Source of the DNA: Toxonevra muliebris
Lineage: Eukaryota > Arthropoda > Insecta > Diptera > Pallopteridae
Direction of reading: 5' to 3'
DNA: 64,000 bases
Assembly: GCA_963691655.1 (NCBI GenBank)
Contig: OY829326.1
Location: 73,959,235-74,023,234, forward strand
Under the pieces are notes generated by a model. It was given only the letters and a program-made list of their open reading frames with translations, was not told the origin of the DNA and made no database searches. How positions within the stretch are numbered: position 1 is the stretch's first letter; every line of letters starts with the position of its first letter. Shown here in pieces: positions 35,087-50,000 of the stretch. Position numbers and translations under genes: made by a program.

Positions 35087-38000
35087 ATGGCAAAGAATAA
35101 GCCAAACTACAATTACAACAACGATATGACCATCACTTCCGGCAGAATAGCACCAGTGCTTGGTGGCCATTTAAAGCAAAGCATCTTCATGCTGCGCTCT
35201 CGCTTATTAAAACTTTTGATTAGCTTCTTTCTAATGGCACAATGCATTTATATTAACTCATGGCAATTTGTGGAAGCTGGCTCACATATGCGTCTAACGC
35301 AACGCAATAATCATGCAAATATTTCTGAGCTGTTGGACAATTTATTACGTGGCTATGACAACAGTATACGACCAGACTTTGGTGGTAAGTATTAAGAAAA
35401 AAACAAAACTAAATAAATAATTTCTTTTATAAGTAGAAAATATTTTTATAAAATATTTATTTGTAAAATTGAATTTAGTACAAACATTTTGCTTTGATGT
35501 GCTAAACGGAAGCGGATTTAATGGAGCAAAAATGTTTGAGCAAATGTCACAAAGCGGATATCTAAATTTATCAAAGCACAGTAAAAATGCAAACAAATAT
35601 TTGTAGAATGATGTTCATACATATGTACTGTGTGTGCTTTATTTCTAATAATTCGCAAAATTGCAACAGATTTGAAAATGTTTATTCACTTTCCTTTACT
35701 TTCCTTCATTTCTCTCGGTCTTTGCCTTCGTTTACATCCATTACCACACCAACTTCCGCATACATTTCCTTTGAATAATGTTCACAGGATGTTTTTACAC
35801 CATTACACATTCGCCTGTTATGCACACACACACACATACAACCTCATACTCACACTTGCAAGCAAATCGTCACTCTATCATTAACATCCGCTTTAACGCT
35901 TTAGCTTGACAGTATTGCCAACAACTAATTTGCATTTTATGCGTCAAAACGCGCAAATACCAAAGCGGAAAGCTAAAACGACAACAACAACAGCAGCAGC
36001 AGTCGCAGCCTCAAAATGACATTTTCATAAATGTCAATTTTCGAAATTGTTTGCTAAGCTGCAAACTGAAAAATCGGCTTTAAATTTATGCGCAACAATA
36101 AAACGAGATTTTTTTTTTTAAATGTTTAAAATATCAAGTAATTTTCAAAACTATGTAGTATTCTAAATTATTGTAATTTATTGAAAGTAATGAAAGTAGC
36201 ACTTATAATGATTACTTCATCTGTATACATGTAATCATGAACATTATTCCTTCCTTCCTTCCTTCCCTTTTCAGTTTAAATTCTCAAATTTCAACTTTAC
36301 CTATTTCTTTTTTTTTAACTACAAGATTGCATGTTGTTTAACACTTCATTATGTACTTATATTTAACAGCCTTAATGAAGTGTTTAACAACTAAATATGC
36401 AAAGTTGTGGTTCAAACAAAAAAAATTGTGAAAGTTGAGCTAGGCAAAGAACATAAAATAAGAGCAAACTATACCAAGAGAACAAAGTTGTGGTTGATTT
36501 TGTTCATAATATTAGGGTGACCAGTAGAATCTCAAAGAAATCGGAATTTCTCCCATTTCACTAGTTCTTAAGCGCAAATTTTTTTTTTCTAAGATTCAAC
36601 TAATTAAAAAAAAAACGAATCATTCTACTGACCAGATTTTAAGTAGCCAATTCGGGGCACCTTAATAAAAATTATGTGATTTCAAAAATTCTTTTTGCAT
36701 TATGTTTATATTTGTACGAAGTAATAAGGTCAGGTTGGAGTGGCTGTCGAGAGACACACTTAGGCCTGAACGACCCATTGTGATACCACATAGTTGGACC
36801 TACAGTTTAACGCTGATTCCGAACGGCGGTGTGGTAATTTTTTATCGGCTTGGTGGTTTTGCCATTACCAACCAATGTGTGTACTTGTACACTATCTTAT
36901 AACTCTCATACACTTCATATTGATAGTGAATATAAGAAAGTAATGAAAATTAACCACCAGACGAAGACGGGAATCGAACCCGAACCTCCCAGATGAAAGT
37001 CTAGTGCACTATCCACTAGGCTATTGAGGTCGTCGTACGAAGTAATAATAAAGCTGTGGAATTCGAAAAAAAATTTTCGGCCAAACAATTTTTGAAAAAT
37101 TTTAAGACCCTTTTGGAACCTGAAGATATTATCTGATTTCAAAGATTTGTTTCCACTTCTGCTCATCTGAATGAGTAGACACTTAATCATGCTGTTACTT
37201 TTCGATTTGACTTCTTTCTTACTTTGCGTGATCTATTTGGTGAGTCACTGTGTATAGAAATTAATGTAAAGCTGTTTACGAAGTATGGAGAAAATTTTGA
37301 ATGCAAAATATGTGCACGAAAAGAACTGGTCCCACGAAAATTTGCGAAACTGGGGCAATTATACCGGTAAATTCAAAATTCAAAGTCACACGACAAACTT
37401 ACTTTATTGTCAATCATCTTTTTGGCACAAACTTGATATTAGTGTAAATTTTGCCAGAAATGAAGGAAAACGATCGCGAGTTAATTTTGCGCAAAAAACT
37501 TGAAAATCCAGGCATGTCTCATAAAGACATCGTCAAAGAACTCAAAATGGTCAAATTGTCAGTGACTTTTGTACTTAAAAGGTACATGATTACTTATCTT
37601 TGAAAAGAAAGGTCGGCAGTGGTAGAAAACAAGGATATTAATCGGAGATTATTCCAAAAAAAAGTGTTGACCTATTTTAAACGAAATCCTGGACTTTCGG
37701 TAAGAGATGTTCCCAAATGTGGAAATAACACCTTCGTATGTACAAAAAGTACGCAAGAGAGCTGAACTACGTTCATTCAAAGTGAATGCAGCACCAAACT
37801 GCAATGACAAGGAAATTTGTTTGCCAAAACAACGTGCCCGAAAATTTTACGCATATTTTCATACACAATTTCAATTGTGTTATAATGGATGATGTAAAAG
37901 CGGAGCTCATGCCAATTGAAACTTACTGGACCATTATTAAAACAAAGGATTTCTTTAGTGATTAAAATAAGATAATTTCAATTTTTATGACAGTAAAACA

Positions 38001-41000
38001 ATAATTAACAACTGCAGGTATTTTCGGGGATCTTTTCTATCTGGGACTATTCAATCGGCGAGAGAACTTCATAATCTGGAGTTGTCCCCGAAAATCGGAG
38101 ACGTCTGGTCACCTCACATAAAATGTAAATATTAAGAGAGAGAGAAAGAGAGAGTAGAATAAATAACACTAGCCGAATTTGCTTTAGACAGCGTCTGCAT
38201 GGCCAAAATTTTTGATAGAATTTAGTTAACAATAAGCGTAAGCAGAATCTTTCAAGAGGAGTTAGACTCTTGGCTCTCAAATTTTATTATAAAACTTTTT
38301 TGTATTTGTCTGTTTGAAAAATGCAGTTTTTCAGAAAGGTTTTGAGCACAAGAATGAATACATATTTGCATGTATGTATAATAATATTAATCCTAAGTTA
38401 ATTTAACAAATAACCCATAAAACTCACGATTTACATCGCAATTCATATACAACAAATTCTCACAGTTGTGAAAAATTTGTGGAGAAGAATTAAAAATTTT
38501 TATTTATTTATTTTATTTTAAAAATGAAATCCTAGGGCAACAAGTTTAACAACTTATAATTATAGCACTAGTCACTAACAGTGTAATTTATACTAATGAA
38601 AGTTATAAAAAAATAAATAAGTTGGTTAAATACAATTTAAAATAATAAATATATGGTAATATGTCAATGGGGAGTTACAGTTTCCATTGATAGTTAGCAA
38701 AAAATAGAAAAATAGATTAACTTAGTTTGTAATAATTTAAAAGATTTTTTTTGAATGTAAATACGTTGCTGATTTCTATTAGGTTTGTAGGCAGGTAGTT
38801 CCAAAGTCTGATTGCATAGATGAAAAACTGACGTTCAGAAGTCAATATTTTGTATTTAAAATGTTTCAGATGTTGCGTTCTGGTCGAACGTAAAAACGTG
38901 AGCCTATTGTAAAGGTAAGAGGATTCTTTATTGTCAACAATTTTGTGCACTTGAATCATAGTTTTGTATTTTAGCAGGTTATTTAGGGTAATGGAATATA
39001 TTTCTTTGGCATGCATAGAGATATGGTCGGTGCGTTTTAGCTCGAATACATATCTGGCAATGGTATTGAATACTATATTTAGCTTGAATTTACTGTTGTA
39101 ATCACAATTAGCATATAACTCACAGCCATATAGCAATGCAGGCATGAGATATGTTTTAGCAAGTAGTAATCCTATTATCTGCGGTGTAAAGCTTTGAGAT
39201 GGCCAAAGAGAACGGAGCATGCCATACACCTTACCTATAGCAGCATAAATGTGATTATTCCAAGTAAGCGTAGCATTAAATGTAATGCCCAAATTTTTCG
39301 CTGTGTCAACATACTCAATTTCAGAGTTGTTTAGTTTTATTTTAGGAAAAATGTTAAAGTTAAAAATGTTTTTATGTATAACTAAACATTTTGACTTTGA
39401 TGGATTAAGTGTTAAGCCGTTTTTTAAGGCCCAGGTATTTACAACTTTTTAAATCTACTAAAATTTTTTTTAATGCATGTCTTAAGGTAAAAGTTTATCT
39501 TTAATATTCATTAAATTATTACTGAATATCTTTGCAATCAGTTGATTATAAAGAGAACGCAATTTACTGCACATTAACCAATACATCTGTGGGTATTTTA
39601 TCTCAGGAAACGGAAGAAGGTTTCTATGAATATGAATGAGCCACATTCTCGTATTTCCAGGGACAGTCCCGATTTTTATAAAAATATTCGGGTGAATTAT
39701 TTTTCAAATACCGGACGTGGAAGCGTAACTCTTAGAGGTTTGCCATTGCCAGCCAAGTGGTGGTGCCATGTAGAAAAATGGTTATTTTCCTTTTTGATAT
39801 TTAAGCGCGCCGAGATTTGAACCCGTGCAATATACTAATCACTAGCCTACGGCAGCCATTGAAGTTTAATTTTCTTTAATTTATGAGCATATGATCCATT
39901 TTACAATATTTGAATTAACTTTGCATTTTCTAATAATGAAACTGATCCCTTGTAAAAAAACTCAATCATGATTTATTTAGTTGTAAAATATTTTTTAATC
40001 AAACAAAAACAATTTTAATCCATTTTTTTTCTTTTGTATGTATGTAACTACCTACGTTTTTTTGAAGACTCTAGTAGATGAATTATTAATTCAAAATAAT
40101 TAAATTGAAAATCAGAAAATGGAATGACCCAAAATTCAGGCTCTGCGACCTATAAGATCTTTTGTACCAAAGCCCCAAATTATGAAAGAAAGAACGAAAG
40201 AAAGATGGATAATGAATACCCTAGCTGGGAATCGAATCTGGGGCCTCAGAGACAAAAGTCTAACACTCAGCCAATAGAAAACTAAGGTGGTGGTTGGTCT
40301 TATAGTTTAACGTCGGTTCTGAACGGTGATCTGGCAATTCCGTAGGACTTGGTAGTTTTTCCATTGCCTACCAAAAGATGTACACTTTCTTATAATTCTT
40401 ATTCACTTCATATCGATAGTAAATATAAGAAGATTATGAGAATTAACCACCAGACTAATATGGGAATGGAATCCGCAACCTCACCGAAAGTCTAGTGCGC
40501 TACCCACTGGACCATCAAAATCGGTCTCTGAACTATATTTAATTTACATTTTTTTAAAAAACATGCACAAATTTTTGCCGGCTTTTTGAATATGCTAACG
40601 AATAATGGCAGATTTGGGGTTTCGTTAGCAATTAACCTATCGTTACTTAATATATCGTTGTCTTCAGGCATTTAAATAAAAGTTGATGCCTTCAAAAAAT
40701 GACAAGAAACAAAAAGGAATGTATAAAAAACCATATATGGCTTCGTATTAATAATAAAAAATGAATTTAACTGGAATTTGACTTAAAGGTTTTATGATGA
40801 AGTTATTTATGAGTCCATGAATTCTGGTCAACATAACTATGACCCATAATAACCCAATACAAAATATAGAAAATCGGAAGAGAGACAGTAGTTATAAATA
40901 GAGGATGTTTTTAAATTAAAATAATCAGATGTCCCTTTTTCGATATGGATCGTTTTACTGGGTAGCATTTTCAAACTGTTTTTTGGTAACTACCCAACAA

Positions 41001-44000
41001 CATTGGAAGATGACATTTCGGTTCCAAGAAAAATTTTCAGAAAAAAGATACTACTAGGATATTGGAGTAACATTATACAAAGGATTATTTCAGGTTGATA
41101 CCAGTTGACCTCACCGGTTTATTCCAGGTTCCACTAATTTGTGATCGGCAAAAAGCTCCTAACAGTTATCTTCCCATTTGTTTGAGACTTGCGAACGAGA
41201 GTTGGATTCTCAGTCTCGAACGGGCTCCATCCCCATCGAAGTTGGTTGACCGAGTACCCCGAAGTTGCTCGAAGTGTAGGCAAATTCCTTGTTACCATTG
41301 AATAGAATTAGTATAGGTAAATCAATGACCAGTATCAGTACTACATTATGGATCAAAGTCGGTACTACATCACCGGCCAGTATCGGCACTATATCGGCAA
41401 ACAGCGTCAGTAATACATCGGTGATATCGTTAACATTGGCACCACGGATGGATTTAAGGCCCTAGTTTATATTAAAAAATTAACATTTTTTCACATATTC
41501 ACATCCGATTTCTACTCCAAATACAAGTTTTTGAATTAACTTACAATTTTGGTCAAGGAAGACTCGTTAGAAGAAGAGAAATGACTTTGCAGTGTTAGGC
41601 AAAAACTTTCCTTACACTTTTTCCTCTAATAAATTCGCAGACGTAAACATCGAGAAATACATGGTTATATCCTAAAAACGCAGAAAATACATGAGCACAA
41701 AAACCGATCAACTTCAACGGGCTGTACCGAACGCCGAACCACGACCTTTGGCAAAATCTTATATAGGGTTTTTATTATTAGGTCAAGTACTTTTCAGCTA
41801 TCATAGTCGTTACGCTGGATTCGAAATTGTGTTGCACAGTTTTATTTGTACGTAACCTTGGAAATCCCTCTAAATACCCCAGCTATAGAATTAACGTCGT
41901 TAAAAGTTCTATAAAATTTTGTACTCATGCATAAAAAAGAGAAGCGAAGACGAGAAATTAGTTCTTATTGCTAGGTGCTTATTTCTCATAAATTAAAAAC
42001 TAGTTTGGTCACCTCCTTTTTCCTCAATATTCTTCTTAAACGATTTTATGCAGCCAATTATGTTCAAAATTATAATTATTTATTTAAGGTCCACCCGCAA
42101 CAGTTGAAGTCGATATAATGGTGCGCAGTATGGGCCCAATTTCCGAAGTAGATATGGTAAGTGTCAAATGCAAAGATAAATACTTACATACGTACAATAA
42201 AATCATAAACATCTTTATACCTTATAAATTCATAAAATAAATTTAAATTAAAGAAAGTAATCACCCAGATAAAGGTACAAAATATTTGTTAACAATTAAA
42301 ATTCAATTAAAACCATTTAAATTTCATGCTGTCAATGTTAAATCTGCGCGCTTTTGTCATCTTTCAATTATTTATCTACTCTCATTTTAGACATATTCAA
42401 TGGATTGTTATTTTCGTCAATCATGGGTTGATAAGCGTTTAGCCTTCAAGGGTGCTCAAGATACTTTGGCGTTGAGTGTTTCAATGTTGGCGCGCATCTG
42501 GAAACCGGATACATATTTTTATAATGGCAAACAAAGTTATTTGCATACAATAACAACACCAAATAAATTTGTGCGTATCTATCAAAATGGGCGTGTACTA
42601 TATTCAAGCAGGTTTGTTGAGAGGAGGAGGTAGGTATTACAGAAACGAAACTTTAATTGCTACTTGAAATAATTTCAGATTAACTATAAAAGCTGGTTGC
42701 CCAATGAATCTTGAAGACTTTCCTATGGATATACAAAAATGTCCACTGAAATTTGGTTCATGTAAGTTGAAAGTTTAAATTTACATAAATAAATTAATAG
42801 ACCTAACGCATAGAAAAATAAGCTAAGCAAGTTTTCGTGTATACCATATTAATAATGCATGCATGCAATCACGACCTTGTAATCTTAGTGCCAAGCTCAC
42901 ATATATATATACATGCATACATACATGCATTTGCTATCGCTTTTTTTCACTCAAACAATTGTATAGTATTATATATGAAATGATTTAAATAGCTAACATC
43001 TACACTACTACTCGTCCTTAGAAAATGTCCTTATAATCCATTCTAAGTTAAGCTTCATGCTGTGGCAATATAATCGTTATTGTTCGCAGAATGTATTGTG
43101 GAAAATTATAGGGTGGCGTTGGTTTTGTTTTTTTTTCGTCTTTTTTTTCATTTGCTTAAAAGAAAGCTCTATGCATTCATTTTAAAGACATTCAATTTAA
43201 ACTAAGAACATTTGCGTTAGATTTGTATTTCAGACCTCTGGGAATTTCTATGATTAATTTATAATATAATATGATTTTAAGGCAAATTAAGCTGCTATTT
43301 TAAAATTAGTTAGCAGAAGCTTGTTCTAAAGTAAGTCTGTTTAACGTGACGAATTCCTCGGGTTACTAATGCAAAATGTGTGAAGAATGTACATTAAGGT
43401 GGGCGGAAAAAAGTTCATGTTTTTGCCCCTCAATTGATATATTGGGTAATTGTGAATTTAGCGGCACAAACAAAACTTACGAGGAGTTTTCGTAATCGAA
43501 AAACGGTTTATGGCGTTAAATTTATAATGATCCAATGTATAAAACGCGGGGGCCAAAAACATGAACTTTTTTACACCCATCTTAATATACAAATATAAGC
43601 TGCGTGCACACGAATACAAGGGATTTGATGTGTAAGCCGTCAAACCAACGGATTCCAAAAACAACACACATGCATACATTAAATAGAACACCGCCTCACA
43701 TACGCACTCTTCAGCAATCTGAAGGAGAACGATTGAAAACATCAAATGCGATAGGGTAAGGGGAGATAATTCCGTGATAAAATTTGTAAAAGTTCCAGAA
43801 TAGAGAAAAGTTGACTGTAAGGTAAAATAAATTGTACACTTTTTAATTCACCTTGGTATGCCAAGGCAATATTTTAGTTACCACTCCCACTTAATTTAAA
43901 TTTATTTTAATTTAATTGTCGACTTTTGTTTCATATAAAAATTGAATCACAGTATATCTTGTAAGGGATAAAATTTCAGGTGGATACTGAATCTCCTTAC

Positions 44001-47000
44001 AAAAGTGTGCGAGGTCCTTTCTTAAATAATTTTTTTTTTTTTTTTTTTTTATTTCTGATTTGAAACATCGCAAAGCATTTATCATAAAATCTAGTTTGAT
44101 AATCTTAAAAACTTAATTTCTCTTAGAAATAAAAAACAATAAAAATTGGACGATAAAAACAATAACTACTGTGCGCTTATGAAAAAATCATAAAGTTTGC
44201 TTAGAAATTAAGGTTTTACAAAATAAATAACTATTTTGTAGAACAAGTTGTAGTTTTTATGGCTACAAAATAATTAAATATTTCTTTTAAAAAATTGTGT
44301 AACTTTTGTGTGACAAAAGATATATGAGCATTTCCGCATCTTAGCAGTTTTTATTGCAAGTGTGGTGAGTTTTGGGTGGATATTATTTGAGTGATTTCGA
44401 ATATACGAAATATCGCGATATTGCCTGTATCACGATATCATCTCCCTTTACCCTACAATGAAATGGATCATGACGATGTCGGCGTATAAGTCGCTAGCTA
44501 CCGAAGAGATTCCGAAGTGTTTTCTCTCCGTTTATTTATTAATTTACACCTCTCGTCCAACACTTTCCTACCAGGAAGATGTGGGTAGCATAGCGAACCA
44601 GTGTTGCCAAATTTCAAAAAACAGAAATCGGCAAAACTAATATACAAAAAAAGCTAATCTATACATTTATTAGTGTAACTACAATTTTATTCCAGAAGAT
44701 CCAGAAGCGCTACACAATCAAATTATATATCAATTTAAAGAACTTGACGAGTAGGTTAGCCAAAAATTGTCAAATTTAAAATCGGATTAGCCAACTCCAA
44801 AATATTAGCGTCGAAAGTTATTTAAAATTCATTCATTGAACAAAGCATTACATTCATCATTGTAAAAATCATTGCTTAAGCAGCAGTAAATAACAAATGA
44901 GAGAGAGAGAGAAGACATGAGTAACGGCATTTCTCAGAATTATCTTACGAATTATCTGCATACACAAATAACAAAACAAACACCAACGAGTAGTTTAGTT
45001 CTCTTTTGATATTTGTTTTTTCATAAAGAGATTTCTTGAGGAAAAAAAAATAGGCCCAGTTACTGGGGCCGTACCGACTAGTTTTTTAAAATTCATATTG
45101 TATTGAATTTAGTTGCAGTGCAGTAAGCTTTGTTGTAATTCGAGAAAATTTGAGAATTTTTAATCGGTTTATTTCATTTCAAAGTAAATAATATAAGGAC
45201 CTAAATATTTCATACTATGCAAACATTGTTGTAATTTTCAAACAGTTTCTAATTTTGAAATTGACTAAGAGGAATTGATTTAACGTTCGCTTTGCATTTG
45301 AATACTGAATTATTTCTTCAATTATTTCATGAGCAAAAAAAAAAAGGTCAAAAAAGACCCATAAATTTCCCCTTATGGGATCAGTAATAAGTTGTATATA
45401 AGTAATATATAAAAGCAATTAAAAATTATCTTTGTTCAAATTTTGAAGGATTTAAACCTTCATCCACCGCCACGGTCTTCTAACTTATATTGAAAAAAAG
45501 TTTATAGCTTCAATTTGTATTCTTTCATAGCTTAATCTGCTTAAAATTGCATTTTGTTAATTTTGTAGGAAAAACGTGACGATTCCTTCTACTTCATGCC
45601 TCTTTTGGTTATATGGAAGGTGCGTGTGGGAGTGGGCGATTTTTTTTAATTTTTGATCTGCGACGATTCCTTCCAATTTTCGCCACCTTTTGATGAACTT
45701 CAACCACTGTGCAGCCCTCAACCACAAAAGGATGAAAGCAGTGCGCAATACGAACAAAAAAATGGGCCTGTGATGCGGAAACCAGCTATCCGTTCTGTGG
45801 TATAATTTAATTGAGTTGTTTTGCCCTGCCAGAGAATAGCTAGCAATTCGGCAGAAAATATTTTTGATCAATTGGTGGAACTATGGAGAAATAGTGCACA
45901 GTCGTTATTGTACTTCAGTGCAGTTGATCAATGTATTAAAATCAAGTAATCTAAATTTGGTCAGCATGGTTGTGAAAATATAAACGTTTCATACCAAAGG
46001 TATTCCAATTTTATAAGTTCTTGTGAATTTAAATTCCTATACAGTGCTCTTGAGTTCAAAGGTTAAAGGTACCAAAAATATCTTTCTGCTATCTACCCTG
46101 TCATAGCATAAAAATGCAGCATTTAACCGAGTCACAAAGAAGCCTCGAATCATTCTTGACAGCAATCACTCAAAAGGTAGTATCAATACGATGAACAACA
46201 ACAAAGTAAATAGAAGTCGCATTTGGTTCTATTTTTTAATACGTTGGACGTAATAGTGTTAGCTGGTCATATCATTTATAGCGAGAACAAAAATACTAAT
46301 AGTCGTATTTAAGCCGGATGGACTTGTTCATGTATTGGCATTAGTGTCCGACTAAAACCGACTTTTTCGGCCGAAACCGAATTTCGGCCATTTTTCTAAT
46401 ATTCGGCCAAAACCGAAACCGAAATTTTTTAATATATATGTATATATCTGTGGTCACAAGGCATAAAAGCATAAGTGTGTTTTTTGTATTTTACAGGAGA
46501 GCACTTCAAAGGTTCAAGTGCTAAGAGTAATCAGGTTGAGTTGTGCTATTTTTCCGCCATAATGTCTCGTAAACCACTGAACCTATAGTCATAAAATTCT
46601 GACACAATATGAAAACGGATATGAAGATTCAAATTATGATAATAACTCGAATTCGACAAAACTCGAATTGTGTTGTTATTGCTTTTGACCACAGATATGT
46701 TAAGAACAAAATTCAAATCATTTTATTTTTTAATTAAAGCTCAAAAAAAAAAAAAATCCATGTACATTCGGGCGTACAAATTTTTTTTTTTTTTTTTTTT
46801 TTTTGAAAAATTCTATATTCGATTCTGATCAACTTTGCCGAAGAAAGTATGGCAAAAAAATGGATCCTACCCCCCTTAAATTTCGAAGAAGTTCAGTACT
46901 ACATACTGTAGTTGTTTGAATAAAAATCGATAGTTACTTTTAATATTACTTTAACTTCTGCGAATTTTACGGGGGGTAAGCTCCATTTTTTTGTCATAGA

Positions 47001-50000
47001 ATATGGAACTCTTCTGTCGGTACTCCGAAATAAATTCATCCATACAAATTGGTACGCCCTGATATACATACTTATATATGTATATATAAAATAACAAAAA
47101 TATTATTTTAACAATAAAGAAAATACATTTTAAAGACACTAAAAAAAAATACATTTTGTGGTATAGGTACAAATGAAATTCACATTTTTATTTTAATATT
47201 CAAAATTGAAATTGAAATTTATAAAGTTTCGGTTTCGGCCAAATATTCGGCTATATTTTTTGCCGAAACCGAAACTTAGCCGAAACCGTATTTTTGGCCG
47301 AAACCGAAACCGAATATTCGGTCGGACACTAATTGGCATAGTCAAACACAAAGCAAAAGTTCTAATACGTTATTATGCTCGTTCTGCTAAGTATTTATAT
47401 AGCGCTGTCGAGCCGAACTTTCGTTAAAGCTCTAATGAATTTTAATCAAAAAAAAATTATATTCCATATGTTTTTCACTACAATTTTGCCTTTGTCGCTT
47501 AGGTCCTAAAACTACACGACGTATACGTAACTTTATTAGATATCAATTTTAGAACCAAAAGTTCTAAAAACTAATTAAATTCATTGAAAGCACCATGATT
47601 CACTAACTGAAGTTTCCTCAAATTATAAATAATTTATTTAACAAATAACATTTTTTTCTCTTATGTTCACCATGACGTATACGCAATCACAATTCAAAAT
47701 AATTAAGTTCTAAGCAATTTTCGCATACAATTTCTTTTAGGAAAAAAAAAAAGAAACAAAAAGAAATGTTTCAGCATATAATAAATTGAAATCGAAATTC
47801 AGAGAGCCTCTGTGGTACTTCACCAGAAATGTTGGTTGACAACAACAACAAAAAAAAACTTATCACAGTAAACAAATGTTGTAGGCACATAAGTGCTGTT
47901 AGTAACTTTATTTGCAAATAGGGGAAAGTGAAGTAAAGTAAAAATGAAAAAGAGTACAAGTGACAATGTATTAATTTTCTTAAGAAGCAATTTCTTTTTT
48001 ATTCCTTCCTCTTTTTTTTTGCTTGTACATATCTCAATTGCCATTGTTGTTCTGTTGTTGTTATTGGTGTTGTTGTTAGCAATTCAATTCTCCAAGCTTC
48101 AATATAAGTTAACGCATTCAGTTAACATCAATACTGATGTTGATATATGTAGGTATGTATGTATGGATGGATGGATGTACGCACGAATATGTACTACCTA
48201 TAGATGAAGAAAAAGTCTTTAATGCTACTTTCCTGCCCCAAATAATGATGACAATCTTTTTATTTTCCAACATATATGTAGAGGAGTGTTGCAACAGTAG
48301 CATCAGGAATAACAAGCAAAATTGTCAACAGCTATATGTAGCGTCAACTGCAATGAAGAAGTAACATTGCTTTATTGTTGCTGTTGTAGCTAGTTGTTTA
48401 CCATTGTCGTTGTCATCATCAATGCAATTGCGTAGTTAAAGAAGACAACAAGAGACGATATGTGAATGGGAAGGAGAGGGGGGGGGGGGGAATTGCAACA
48501 CTTTTCTATTTTTATGCTAATTTTTGATGGTTATATTAGATATACTGACAGATGTAGTAATTAATACACAATATAGAGCCTTTTATTTAATTGAATCAAT
48601 TTCAAAATCTACCACACGTTATTTGAATTTTTTGAAGAAAAGTGTTTTAAGATTTGTATCGTAGTTAGAGTTCATAAAGTGGAAAGCACTTACATACATA
48701 GACTCTCTTTTGCTTAAACTAGTTAGACTTTATATTCAACCATAGCCTTAAATATACCCGATGCTTTTCTAAAGTAACTAGCTGGCATAATTATTTTTTG
48801 TGTTTTTTTTAGTTTCTTCGGGCATAAACAACACAAAACATATTTTTACTTTCCTTTATTTGGCCTTTCAAGATATAATATGCAGCAACCCACTTTTTTA
48901 CGTGTTCTCCATATTTCGAAAATTTCGTTTCAACATAAAAAAAAATTTTTAAATGTGGTAAAATAATTATTCTTAAAATTAGATAATACCTTTGTTTATG
49001 CCATACATAAAAAATAAGTCGTAGGAAATTTCACAAATCAAAATACTTTTAATGGGAATTAAAATGATAGAGCGACAAATATATTTTGTGTTTTTTATAA
49101 TATTGTAACGGTTTACTTGACCATTCATTACTCTATTCCAGTGACGATATATTTATATTTTCATAAATATCTCATTATCGAGAAGCAAAAAAAAAAAACG
49201 AAATGGAAACTCTTTAATAGCCTTTGCCCACTTAGTATGGTCAAATCGATCCACTGTGCATTGGTTTCCCAACAAGCACCCATAATATAAACTAGAGCAA
49301 TGTTAGTCCGACAAGACCGTCTTTTGAAAAAGAATTAGATATATTCGGTTGAATCCTAGATATGGAGAAAAAATTCAGACTGGTATTATAATCTTCCTCT
49401 TTGTTCTCACTATGAGGTACTCTTGACCTGCCGGTTTGACTTACAAGTCTGTCAGAGGTTATGCAGACAAAACTATTATAAATTGGGTCATCTCCTGTTT
49501 ACATAGCGTTTGTTATAATGCCGAAAGACTTATAACATCAAGCTAGGGTTTAAAATCTTTAGGAAGAGCTTTCTGAAGCTATGGGGCTTCGCCCATGTCT
49601 TTCTTGCACCCACAGAAGATTGTCGGCAGCTTGACCTTTTTGTATCTGTCTCTTACACCTTGTGCTAAAGTATGAATTTTCCAGTCAGCGAGGAGTAGAA
49701 GCTCTCTGGCTCTATTAAACATCTTTTTCGTATTCTGGCTTTTAAAAAAGAGCTCGTCATATTACCAACCGGCAGGTTTCTCACTTTTTAACTCCTGTTC
49801 CGGGCGGAAGTGTTGAAACAAAGAGTCACACTATCAGGGTGGCAATCGTAAAGCGACGCACACATTTCAGCAGTTATTTTCAAAAGGACGTACTTCCATT
49901 AAGTACAATTAAGTGTTAACATTGCTGAATATATAAGCATTCATTTGAACCCCACCTCATTCAATATAACCTCCTTTAGCCTGCACACATGCCTTCAATC

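Larger units (their letters stand above)
46342..47331. mobile_element. hAT-like element, 990 bp, 8-bp TSD, hosting two insertions
   Basis: The exact 8-bp repeat ATTGGCAT lies at 46334-46341 and 47332-47339. The ends are the perfect 11-bp inverted repeat TAGTGTCCGAC. Many subterminal CGAAACCGAAA / TTCGGTTTCGGCC motifs occur in opposite orientation at the two ends, the layout hAT transposases bind. No transposase is encoded. Two smaller inverted-repeat units sit inside (46444-46698 and 46765-47064), so the original element was about 430 bp. Confidence 0.85.

Noticed and set aside
36530..36640. Possible tiny MITE with CAGTAGAAT / ATTCTACTG ends
   Set aside because: Only nine matching bases and no clear target duplication.
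45557..45871. 104-codon minus-strand frame in Grd intron 4
   Set aside because: No domain, no splice context and no similarity to a known transposase that I can defend.
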